From positions 1-12,244 of the forward strand of contig JAKSPP010000032.1 of assembly GCA_024404735.1 (NCBI GenBank): a DNA stretch of 12,244 nucleotides, in the 5' to 3' direction. Source of the DNA: Oscillospiraceae bacterium. GTDB lineage: Bacteria > Bacillota > Clostridia > Oscillospirales > Oscillospiraceae. The notes beneath the pieces were generated by a model. It did not search any database and had not been told where the DNA came from. It was given only the letters and a program-made list of their open reading frames with translations. Positions 5,843 to 12,244 of the stretch are shown piece by piece. The translations under genes and the position numbers were made by a program. Position 1 is the stretch's first letter, and each line of letters opens with the position of its first letter.

Positions 5843-6832
5843 TTAAAGTCCGTTTACAATGTTAAAAGGCTTTTCACCCTTTGCGATATGTGTAACGTTT
5901 CTCCAGATATTTCTGTATGCGTTAACAAATACCATTGTTGTGGTTCCTGCAATATGGGGGCTCATAACAACGTGATATCTGAACTCCTCGGGCATCTGAA
6001 TGATGGGGTCGTCAATGGGAACAGGCTCGGGCTCCATGGTGTCAAGGCCGGCTCCGTAAACGGTTCCGTTCATAATTGCCTGTGCAAGAGCCTCACTGTC
6101 AACAACGGCGCCTCTTGCGCAGTTTATGATGATTGCATTGCTCTTCATTTTGGAGAGAGTATCCTTGTTAATCATCTTTGTGGTGCTGGGTGTAACGGGA
6201 ACGTGAAGTGTAATAACATCGCTCTGGCTGAAGAGGGTCTCCTGGTCAACATAAGTGACGTGATACTCTGCCTCAACCTCGGGGGAGGCTCTGAAGGGGT
6301 CATAGTAGTAAAGCTCGCAGCCAAAGGGGTGAAGGCGCTTTGCAAGCTCCTTGCCGATTGCACCGAAGCCTATCATACCGATTTTTCTCTCGAGAAGATC
6401 GCCGAGACCCTCGTAGATAAAGGAGGTCTTTGCTTCCATCTGTCTGCCTGCTCTGACCATTGCATCGCCCTCAAAAAGTCTGCGTAAAACGGCGAGAATG
6501 AGAAGAACGGTGTGCTCGGCTACCTGTGGGGCGTTGACAGCCTTGTTGTTGCATACATAAACGCCCTTCTTTGCGGCGGCATCAACATCGATTGCGGCAA
6601 AGCCGACACCCTCGGAGTGAATCATCTTAAGCCTGGGCATCCCCTCAATCATCTCTGCGGTAACGGGGAGAACTGCATCCACAACGATGCACTCTGCGTC
6701 TCCTGCCTTTGAAATAACATCGGCTGCGGTGTATTCGGGGCCGATGTGAATAAGCTCACAGCCTTCGGGAAGCATGGAAAAATCCGAGTACTTCTCGCAT
6801 CTTTCTTTGGAAGTAAGTATTGCAACCTTCAT
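5843..6832 (-). CDS. D-2-hydroxyacid dehydrogenase, NAD-dependent type
   Basis: The 329-residue product is a full-length D-isomer-specific 2-hydroxyacid dehydrogenase, which interconverts a 2-oxoacid and an (R)-2-hydroxyacid. The dinucleotide fold motif GFGAIG is at 155-160, with Asp178 at the end of the second strand (YYYDPFR), which favours NAD over NADP. The catalytic triad is Arg240 in NCARGAVVD, Glu269 in EPEP and His293 in SPHIAGTT. The substrate-loop region (HSEGVGFAAID, 72-82) resembles phosphoglycerate-dehydrogenase-like members more than the LdhA/FldH type. It is the last gene of the operon, 15 bases after the dehydratase small subunit, with an AAAGGA site before the ATG and a terminator after the stop. 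In this setting it would supply the (R)-2-hydroxyacid that the CoA-transferase and dehydratase use. The side chain it accepts is unknown. Confidence 0.9.
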   Translation of the reverse strand: MKVAILTSKERCEKYSDFSMLPEGCELIHIGPEYTAADVISKAGDAECIVVDAVLPVTAEMIEGMPRLKMIHSEGVGFAAIDVDAAAKKGVYVCNNKAVNAPQVAEHTVLLILAVLRRLFEGDAMVRAGRQMEAKTSFIYEGLGDLLERKIGMIGFGAIGKELAKRLHPFGCELYYYDPFRASPEVEAEYHVTYVDQETLFSQSDVITLHVPVTPSTTKMINKDTLSKMKSNAIIINCARGAVVDSEALAQAIMNGTVYGAGLDTMEPEPVPIDDPIIQMPEEFRYHVVMSPHIAGTTTMVFVNAYRNIWRNVTHIAKGEKPFNIVNGL

Positions 6833-6847
6833 TAGTTTTCTGTCCTT

Positions 6848-7972
6848 TCAGCAAAGTGTTTCGGAGAAGGCTTCGATTGCGTTTCTTGCCTGCTCGTAGT
6901 TGACCATCTGTCTGTCAACCTCAACTGCAAGAAGGGGAATTCCTGCCTTGTCAATCATGCGTTTAACGGGAACATAGTCGTATTCCTCGGGGTCGCAGAA
7001 CTTGGTCATAATCCAGATAATGCCGTCTGCACCGGCATCCTGTGCCAGCTTAACAAGCTCCTGTCCGCGCTTTTTGCCGGGGTCAAAGAGAACACTGCAG
7101 CCCTCAATTTCGGCAATGCGCTCGGCCATGCCCATAATGGGGTCGGACTCGATGATGGGAACATCCGTGCGGAAGTTTAGGGATTCATGGGCAATCTGGT
7201 CATCGACAACGGCGATGTGAAGGTCCTCGAAAATCTTAAGAAGAGAGGGGCTGTCTGCAAGAATACCGCTTGTAACAACCTTTGCGCCACGGAAGCTGCT
7301 CTCGGGGAGAGAGGCAAGCTCTGCGGAAATTGCAAGCACCGCTTTTGTGTGTTCCTTTCTGTCCATGAAATAGCCGGCCTTGATAACGGCATTTCTGTCG
7401 GCGGGGCTGATAGCCTCGGGGTGCTTTCCGGCAAGGAAAGAAAACTCTCTCAGGGCCTTTCTGTTTTCATTATATACTTTAATGGCATCAATGATGGCCT
7501 CATCGGTGATTTCCTTGCCCGATATTTTGGAGAGCTCATCCCGAACCTTCTTAAACTGACTTGCTGTGTATTCCTTGCCTGCGGGAATCTTTCTGTTCTG
7601 GGCAATGGAAACATTTATAACGGGAACGGTCTTGACGCCGTACTGCCAGTTTGCGCCCATGCTCTTAAGGCTGTCGCAGGAGGCGGGAATCATAATTCCG
7701 GACAGGTCGTTGAGTTTTCCCTTGATGCCCATTTCAAGAACCGTATGGAGGATGGAGCAGATAAATGCGGGGTAGTAGCGCTTGGACTCATTTGCCTGCA
7801 TATCTGCACCCCAGAGTCCCAGGGGAACCATTCCGGAGGCGTAAACAAGCTCCTCCGGGCAGAAGTAGGGCATAATGCCGATAACCTTTTTGCCTGCGGA
7901 AACGGCTTTTTTAAGCTCTTCCTTAGGGCTGATGGCTTTAAGCCCGGCAATCATTGTGCTTAAGTCTGCCAT
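6848..7972 (-). CDS. 2-hydroxyacyl-CoA dehydratase, beta subunit (HadC/FldC/HgdB type)
   Basis: The 374-residue product matches the small subunit of ATP-primed (R)-2-hydroxyacyl-CoA dehydratases, whose usual length is about 375. The dehydratase removes water from the 2-hydroxyacyl-CoA through a ketyl radical, using a [4Fe-4S] cluster in each subunit. Candidate cluster ligands are Cys72 (FICSIL), Cys99 (ASCDSLK) and Cys326 (KFCDPEEYDY), the three positions conserved in HadC-type proteins; Cys38 in YFCPEE is another conserved-looking cysteine. The start at 7972 is chosen because AAGGAGG (7982-7988) lies 9 bases upstream and the ATG follows the alpha-subunit stop codon by one base, implying translational coupling. 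An in-frame alternative at 8014 would lie inside the alpha gene. The product acts as a heterodimer with the upstream-encoded alpha subunit in the cytosol and is oxygen sensitive. Confidence 0.9.
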   Translation of the reverse strand: MADLSTMIAGLKAISPKEELKKAVSAGKKVIGIMPYFCPEELVYASGMVPLGLWGADMQANESKRYYPAFICSILHTVLEMGIKGKLNDLSGIMIPASCDSLKSMGANWQYGVKTVPVINVSIAQNRKIPAGKEYTASQFKKVRDELSKISGKEITDEAIIDAIKVYNENRKALREFSFLAGKHPEAISPADRNAVIKAGYFMDRKEHTKAVLAISAELASLPESSFRGAKVVTSGILADSPSLLKIFEDLHIAVVDDQIAHESLNFRTDVPIIESDPIMGMAERIAEIEGCSVLFDPGKKRGQELVKLAQDAGADGIIWIMTKFCDPEEYDYVPVKRMIDKAGIPLLAVEVDRQMVNYEQARNAIEAFSETLC

Positions 7973-7973
7973 T

Positions 7974-9191
7974 TTACTTTCCCTCCTTTTTGTTCTGCTC
8001 CATGATTTCGACAAGAGCTTCTACGCGGGTATCGTACTGTGCCTCGGAGAAGGCTCTGGGGTCAGACTGGTCGCCGTCAAATACTATGGTGGGAACGCCT
8101 GTCTGCTCCTTAAACTGTCTTTCCATCTCGTAGAGCTTTCCGCTCCAGTTCTTGCAGCTTCTGTTCATATGGAAAACAGCACCGTCAACCTTGTTCTTTC
8201 TGGCATCGATAACGCGAAGTGAAACTTCCTTTTCAAAGCAGTTTGAGTTGGGAACATATGCATAGGCGGCCATAAGCTCATCCATACTTCCGTAGAGGAA
8301 GCTGAAGGCGGGGCCGTAAATGGAGGCGGTAACATTGACGCCTCTGGACTGAAGGGCCTTGTATGTGAACTTAAGATTACTCCAGCATGCAATGCCCTCA
8401 AAGAGAACGCGGTATTTTTCCTCGCCCTTGAAGGTGCTCTTGCCCTCTTTTACGAGCTCCTCGTACTCATCCGCAAGGGCCTCAAAGGCCTCGGCTGCCT
8501 CGGGGGTGCCTCTGCCGACACAGGCAACGGCCATATTGTTGAAGATATCGAAGCCGGAGAAGGGGGAGGGAGTTGCGGACATATAGCTGACAGCTCTGAG
8601 CCAGGCCTTGCTTGAACGCTGGGAAACGGCCATAACCTCGTTCAGCTTGTCATAGTCCATCTTCTTGCCGGTTATTTCTTCAAGCTGTCTGATGCAGTCA
8701 TCAAACTGTGCTCTGATGTATTTGATTCTTTCGGGGTCGCACTTTTCCTTGGTAAGATGGGGAATGTCTATCATAAGAAGGGGAATGTCAAGCTCAATGG
8801 CAAGATTCTCATACCACTTCATCATGCAGTTGCAGATGTTGTTGCAGCAGAGAAGGAAATCCGGGAAGGGAATTTCAAGCTCCTCGCATTTCTTGAGGTC
8901 TGCATATGCAAAGTTAATACGGGAGTAGGAGCAAAGGTCTCCGGAATATCCCATTCCCTCTGCGTATTCGCACATACGCTGTCCGCCGCCCTTGGCACCG
9001 ACGGCCGCACCCATATTTTCGGGGTAAACAACGGCGATTCCCATAGTGGTTGTGATTTCCTGGGGGAAGTTGGAGGCGCACCAGCCAACCTTCTCGCCGC
9101 GGTTTTTGGCATCCCAGGCATCCTGTGCTATTTTATCCTGAAGCTCGCGCAGTTTTACCTTTGCGGACTTTTTCTCAACAGTATCGGGCAT
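7974..9191 (-). CDS. 2-hydroxyacyl-CoA dehydratase, alpha subunit (HadB/FldB/HgdA type)
   Basis: The 405-residue product is the large subunit of an (R)-2-hydroxyacyl-CoA dehydratase, close to the length of HadB/FldB (about 410). Candidate [4Fe-4S] ligands are Cys87 (LCSYSR), Cys120 within CCNNICNC, and Cys346 (NRSCKNWSG); Cys346 coincides with the ligand number known in HadB. The C-terminal FDGDQSDPR (371-379) is also typical of the family. The CCNNICNC segment holds four cysteines in eight residues, more than the ligand count requires. It follows the activator gene by 6 bases; GGGAGG overlaps the end of the activator gene, about 12 bases from the ATG, a rather long spacing. Because the partner is a CaiB-type transferase, the Had/Fld branch (leucine- or aromatic-type hydroxyacids) is more likely than the glutarate branch, but the substrate cannot be read directly. 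Confidence 0.92.
   Translation of the reverse strand: MPDTVEKKSAKVKLRELQDKIAQDAWDAKNRGEKVGWCASNFPQEITTTMGIAVVYPENMGAAVGAKGGGQRMCEYAEGMGYSGDLCSYSRINFAYADLKKCEELEIPFPDFLLCCNNICNCMMKWYENLAIELDIPLLMIDIPHLTKEKCDPERIKYIRAQFDDCIRQLEEITGKKMDYDKLNEVMAVSQRSSKAWLRAVSYMSATPSPFSGFDIFNNMAVACVGRGTPEAAEAFEALADEYEELVKEGKSTFKGEEKYRVLFEGIACWSNLKFTYKALQSRGVNVTASIYGPAFSFLYGSMDELMAAYAYVPNSNCFEKEVSLRVIDARKNKVDGAVFHMNRSCKNWSGKLYEMERQFKEQTGVPTIVFDGDQSDPRAFSEAQYDTRVEALVEIMEQNKKEGK
7982..7988 (-). promoter_or_regulatory. Ribosome binding site that fixes the beta-subunit start
   Basis: AAGGAGG on the minus strand sits inside the last codons of the alpha subunit and 9 bases before ATG 7972. It supports that start and coupled translation of the two dehydratase subunits. 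Confidence 0.75.
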
Positions 9192-9197
9192 TATTGT

Positions 9198-9989
9198 CTA
9201 TTTCCTCCCTTTAAGTTTGTTAAAGCCGTGAATGGCCGCTCCGTATGCCCCTGCCAGCTGGCAGAGAGGAGAAACGGAGATTTCTTCGCCGAGCTCCTTT
9301 GAAAGGGCTCTGACGATTCCCGCATTCTGTGCAACGCCTCCCGTCATTGCAAGGGGAGGTGTAAGGCCCAGCCTGCGTACTAAGCTTGCCGTCCTTACTG
9401 CAACCGATGCGTGAATTCCCGCAACAAGGTCGCAGATATCAACATTTTTGGAGAGCTGAGAAATAACCTCGCTTTCGGCAAAAACCGTGCAGGTGGAGCT
9501 TATCGGAATAACCCTTCCGGCCATTGCATCCTTTTCGGCAAGCTCGCTTACATCAAGCTCCAGAACTCTTGCCATAACATCCAGAAAACGGCCTGTCCCG
9601 GCGGCACATTTGTCGTTCATTACAAAGCTTCCCAGCTTGCCGTTTTCGATGCTTATTGCCTTTGCGTCCTGACCGCCTATGTCAATAACGGTCTTTGCAT
9701 CGGGGAACATTGCATGGGCGCCGATTGCGTGGCAGCTAAGCTCGGATACGATGTAATCCGCTCCTTCAAAGCTGTTTCTTCCGTAGCCCGTTGCGGTAAC
9801 CGCCGCAATGTCCTGCCTTGAAAGCATTGCTTCGGAAAGCGCCGCCTCAAGAGCCCTGCCGGGACCGGATGTGCCTGTCCCGGCGGGTATTATTGCAGAT
9901 GAGATTATTTCTTCGCCGTTTCCGAGAATAAGACATTTTGATGTGGTGGAGCCCACATCAATGCCGAGGGTGAAGATATCAGCCGCCAT
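9198..9989 (-). CDS. ATP-dependent activator of the dehydratase (HadI/FldI/HgdC type)
   Basis: The 263-residue product matches the homodimeric activator that hydrolyses ATP to inject one electron into the dehydratase. It belongs to the ASKHA (actin/Hsp70) fold family: the phosphate-binding LGIDVGSTTSK is at 8-18 and VIDIGGQDAK at 101-110, with GGVAQN (217-222) as the adenosine-side motif. The single [4Fe-4S] cluster shared between the two monomers would be bound by Cys128 (NDKCAAGTG) and Cys167 (SSTCTVF), matching the two cysteines known in HgdC (127 and 166). The ATG at 9989 overlaps the end of the CoA-transferase gene by 11 bases, implying coupling; AAGG lies about 6 bases before it. A longer start at 10067 would run far into the transferase and add residues unrelated to the family. 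The reducing ferredoxin or flavodoxin partner is not in the window. Confidence 0.92.
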   Translation of the reverse strand: MAADIFTLGIDVGSTTSKCLILGNGEEIISSAIIPAGTGTSGPGRALEAALSEAMLSRQDIAAVTATGYGRNSFEGADYIVSELSCHAIGAHAMFPDAKTVIDIGGQDAKAISIENGKLGSFVMNDKCAAGTGRFLDVMARVLELDVSELAEKDAMAGRVIPISSTCTVFAESEVISQLSKNVDICDLVAGIHASVAVRTASLVRRLGLTPPLAMTGGVAQNAGIVRALSKELGEEISVSPLCQLAGAYGAAIHGFNKLKGRK

Positions 9990-11223
9990 GCTTTGCCTTA
10001 AGGTCGTCCCAGGTGTTGTAAACGCCTGCCTCGTGAAGCTTTGCCATATCCTCGTCGGAATAGCCAAGCTCCTTCAGAACCTCTTCGGAATGCTCGCCGA
10101 GCATCGGGGCCATCTTGTAGTCGGGAAGGTCATCTCCGATGAAGACAGGCTGACGGACGAGCTTAACGGTGTTTCCGGTGGGATAGTGCATCTCGTAGTA
10201 AACGTCATTGGCAATGGCCTGCTTGTCCTCGAGAACCTCCTCCCAGCTCTGCAGTACGGAGTGGGGAATATCATTGGCGGTGAGGATTTCATCCCACTCG
10301 GCAACGGTCTTCTTCTCAAAGGCCTCGGTAAGAATATCAATGAATTCGGAGTGAAGCTTGTTCTGTGTAATGTTATCCATGGTGTAGCGGGTGTTTCCGA
10401 CAAGGTCCTCTCTGCCTATAAGAGGCATGAACTTGGGATAGAAAACATCAAAGGGAGGCATGGAAATCTGCATAAAGCGACCGTCTGCGGTCTTGTAGGC
10501 GCAGTTGAAGGGGTTATCTGCAGTGCGTCTGGAAATGGGGTACTGCTGACCCATGGTTGTGTACTGGGCAGCCTGAACCATAATGGCCTGGTCCCAGATG
10601 GAGGTGTGAAGAAGGTTAATGCATACGCGCTCGCCCTTTCCGGTTCTCTGAGCATTGTAAAGGGCTGCCATTACGCCGGAGGCAAGAAGAAGGCCGGAAA
10701 TGTGGTCGCCCATACCGGGGATGAGGTTGACGGGCCACTCGTCCTTCTGACGAAGAGAATCCATAATACCGCCTCTTGCCCAGAAGGCTGTGAAGTCATA
10801 GCCGGGGAGGTCCTTGTCGGGACCCTTGTCGCCGTATCCTGTAAGAGTACCGTAAACGAGCTTCGGGAACTGCTCGTGAAGTGCCTCGTAGGTCAGACCT
10901 GCCTTTTCAAGAGCCTGAGGACGCCAGTTTGTGAGGAAAATATCCGCATCCTTAAGAAGCTTAAAGAGAATTTCCTTGCCGGCGGGGTCCTTAAGGTTGA
11001 GAACAACACCGCGCTTGTTGGCATTTTCAAGGTCAAAGGTTGTGTTTTCATAGGGGCTGCCGCTGCGTCCCTCGGATACGCCGTTCCAGCGGACTGCATC
11101 TCCGCCTCTGGCCTCAACCTTAATTACATCTGCACCGTTGTCGGCAAAAAATCTTGCACAGGCGGGAACGGCGATAAATGTGGAAAGCTCAATAACTTTA
11201 ATTCCTTCAAGAGTTCTGTTCAT
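9979..11223 (-). CDS. Class III CoA-transferase (CaiB/BaiF; HadA/FldA-like)
   Basis: The 414-residue product is a family III CoA-transferase of normal length. The N-terminal GIKVIELSTFIAVPACARFFADNGADVIKVE, seen here in parts as GIKVIELSTF and ADVIKVE, and NKRGVVLNLKDPAGKE-like block are family hallmarks. The nucleophilic aspartate should be Asp173 in MGDHISG, matching Asp169 of formyl-CoA transferase; the following TGKGERV is also conserved. In the Had/Fld pathway this enzyme moves CoA from the 2-enoyl-CoA (or the saturated acyl-CoA) to the (R)-2-hydroxyacid, so the cycle needs no fresh thioester. It overlaps the activator gene by 11 bases and is preceded by GAAAGGAC about 12 bases before the ATG, the same site used before the dehydrogenase gene. 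BaiF/BaiK-type bile acid transferases share the fold, but the dehydratase genes favour a hydroxyacid role. Confidence 0.9.
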   Translation of the reverse strand: MNRTLEGIKVIELSTFIAVPACARFFADNGADVIKVEARGGDAVRWNGVSEGRSGSPYENTTFDLENANKRGVVLNLKDPAGKEILFKLLKDADIFLTNWRPQALEKAGLTYEALHEQFPKLVYGTLTGYGDKGPDKDLPGYDFTAFWARGGIMDSLRQKDEWPVNLIPGMGDHISGLLLASGVMAALYNAQRTGKGERVCINLLHTSIWDQAIMVQAAQYTTMGQQYPISRRTADNPFNCAYKTADGRFMQISMPPFDVFYPKFMPLIGREDLVGNTRYTMDNITQNKLHSEFIDILTEAFEKKTVAEWDEILTANDIPHSVLQSWEEVLEDKQAIANDVYYEMHYPTGNTVKLVRQPVFIGDDLPDYKMAPMLGEHSEEVLKELGYSDEDMAKLHEAGVYNTWDDLKAKHGG

Positions 11224-11275
11224 TATTTCTTCGTCCTTTCAGATATGTTAAGATGTGGTGTCTGTTTTCCTTATA

Positions 11276-12244
11276 TTATTTCCCGGCAAACTGTCTTCCG
11301 AGAAGGTAACCGAAGGTAAGTGCAAAGCCGATGCTGTTTCCGGGGATAACCATGGGGTAGTCAACGGCATATCGTCCGCCGGCGGTATTGCCCAGGGCGT
11401 AAAGTCCGGGGATGGGGGCGTTGTCCTCGCCGATAACACGCATGCTCGTGTCAACCTTAAGTCCGCCTACAACGGCAAGAACGGCCGGACCGATTTTTCT
11501 TGCGATATAGGGGGGCTTGTCAAGAGGCATAAGGAGCTCCCTGCGCTTGCCGAACTCGGTGTCTCTTCCGTTTCTGCACATTTCATTATAGGAATTCAGG
11601 GTGTTTACAAAGCCCTCCTTGTCAACGCCCATTTTTTCCGCAAGCTCCTCGGGGGTATCCGCCATAACGGTTACGCCGGTTTTAAGACCCCAGTCGAAGA
11701 CGTCCTGCTCCATTTTTTCGGACCACTGACCCTTGCCGTAGGCATAGGTCTGTCCCCAGTAAAGTCCGCCGCCGTAGGGGAGGGTTGCGGGGAGCTTTGT
11801 GGGCCAGTCGGAGTCGAATATGGACCATACGAATTTTTCACCGGTTTGGTTTATTCCTATCGAGCGCCCCTGAAGGTAGCTGTCCTCGTTCATGAAGCGC
11901 TTGCCGTTCTTTGTAACGAAAAGGAAGCAGGCGGAATTGTGTCTGTTTGCCTGAGGATGCATAATCATGGGGAAGGGGCCGTCGTCAAGCTGAGCGCCGA
12001 GCCATACTGCGGCCTTATGTCCGTCTCCGTCGGAGGAGCCGTTGTGCCAGCAGAGATTCTGTGCGCATTTTGCAACCCAGGGTGCAAGGTCCTCGCACAT
12101 TTCCTCGTTACCGCCTATATCACCTGTGCAGAGAACAACTCCGTCCCTTGCAAGGAATGCAATGTAGTCACCGTCGTCATTCTTTGCAATGGCGCCCTTT
12201 ACTCTTCCGTCCTCGGAAATGAGCTGAACCATGGGAGTTTTGAA
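11276..12244 (-). CDS. FAD_binding_2 flavoprotein reductase (N-terminus outside window)
   Basis: The frame is open from the window edge to TAA at 11276 and gives the last 322 residues. It belongs to the fumarate reductase/ketosteroid dehydrogenase flavoprotein superfamily. Visible motifs (numbered from the first visible residue) are VVLCTGDIGGN at 36-46, in place of the usual ATGG; GKRFMNED at 114-121, the flavoprotein capping-domain signature; GGLKVD at 260-265; and IPGLYALGNTAGG at 279-291 with PGNSIGFALTFG at 301-312, the FAD-contacting end. The GNRLGG-type segment that carries a substrate arginine in fumarate reductases is replaced by YAVDYPMVIPGNS, nearer to KstD-type enzymes. The N-terminal dinucleotide motif and any signal or heme/FMN domain lie outside the window. 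It precedes the CoA-transferase gene by 52 bases on the same strand. The likely reaction is reduction of a C=C bond next to a carboxylate or ketone; a bile-acid or steroid reductase is the main alternative. Confidence 0.82.
   Translation of the reverse strand, partial: FKTPMVQLISEDGRVKGAIAKNDDGDYIAFLARDGVVLCTGDIGGNEEMCEDLAPWVAKCAQNLCWHNGSSDGDGHKAAVWLGAQLDDGPFPMIMHPQANRHNSACFLFVTKNGKRFMNEDSYLQGRSIGINQTGEKFVWSIFDSDWPTKLPATLPYGGGLYWGQTYAYGKGQWSEKMEQDVFDWGLKTGVTVMADTPEELAEKMGVDKEGFVNTLNSYNEMCRNGRDTEFGKRRELLMPLDKPPYIARKIGPAVLAVVGGLKVDTSMRVIGEDNAPIPGLYALGNTAGGRYAVDYPMVIPGNSIGFALTFGYLLGRQFAGK

Noticed and set aside
5888..8014. Long plus-strand frames opposite the dehydrogenase and dehydratase beta genes (for example 5888-6487 and 7187-7963)
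   Set aside because: They mirror well-supported minus-strand genes, show no known motif, and arise from the strong codon bias of those genes.
9808..11319. A 503-codon open frame on the plus strand
   Set aside because: It lies antisense to the CoA-transferase and part of the activator, both of which carry clear family motifs. It has no convincing ribosome binding site and a composition (excess Val, Gly, Leu, Cys) expected from the complement of a codon-biased gene.
1..12244. CRISPR arrays, tRNA or rRNA genes, insertion sequences
   Set aside because: I saw no regularly spaced repeats, no cloverleaf-like segments, no rRNA signature and no transposase-like product or flanking inverted repeats on either strand.
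9979..12244. A bile-acid (bai) operon reading, from the CaiB/BaiF transferase next to a FAD_binding_2 flavoprotein
   Set aside because: The directly coupled activator and dehydratase subunits belong to the 2-hydroxyacyl-CoA system, and no other bai-type gene is visible. It is kept only as an alternative for the flavoprotein substrate.

Overview
The window looks like chromosomal DNA from an anaerobic, low-to-mid-GC Gram-positive bacterium, most likely a member of the Clostridia from a gut-type habitat. The reasons are AGGAGG-type ribosome binding sites, sigma-A-like promoters, intrinsic terminators, a lipoprotein and a secreted cell-wall enzyme, and an oxygen-sensitive 2-hydroxyacyl-CoA dehydratase system of the kind used in Stickland-type amino acid fermentation. 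The species cannot be named from the sequence alone.

Layout. Positions 1-1274 (minus) hold the first 424 residues of a secreted amidase/peptidase with SH3-like repeats; its 3' end lies outside the window. It diverges from an M29 metallo-aminopeptidase at 1523-2749 (plus). A bidirectional terminator (2782-2840) separates that gene from a minus-strand pair: a TIGR04076-like small protein (3306-3611) and a GtrA-like membrane protein (2847-3278). Next come an XRE/zinc-ribbon regulator (3795-4562) and a lipoprotein of unknown function (4658-5494), each with its own recognisable promoter. A gene-free stretch of about 350 bases (5495-5842) holds the lipoprotein promoter and leader, a GC-rich palindrome, and the terminator of the next operon.

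The main feature is a minus-strand operon from beyond 12244 down to the terminator at 5771-5800. In order of transcription it encodes a FAD_binding_2 flavoprotein reductase (N-terminus outside the window), a CaiB/BaiF class III CoA-transferase, an ATP-dependent [4Fe-4S] activator (HgdC/HadI/FldI type), the two dehydratase subunits (HadB/FldB and HadC/FldC type), and an NAD-type D-2-hydroxyacid dehydrogenase. Together these could run the reductive branch of amino acid fermentation. A 2-oxoacid is reduced to an (R)-2-hydroxyacid, CoA is loaded by the transferase, and the ATP-primed dehydratase makes the 2-enoyl-CoA. The transferase can then release the free 2-enoate.

The unusual part is the last reduction. 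The well-known clusters carry an acyl-CoA dehydrogenase with EtfAB. Here the visible operon has none and instead begins with a flavoprotein of the fumarate-reductase/ketosteroid-dehydrogenase superfamily, a plausible reductase for the free 2-enoate. The substrate is not readable from the sequence. Other points worth attention are a Tyr-to-Phe change at a conserved active-site position of the M29 peptidase, cysteine-rich inserts in the secreted amidase, and a dyad overlapping the promoter of the XRE regulator.
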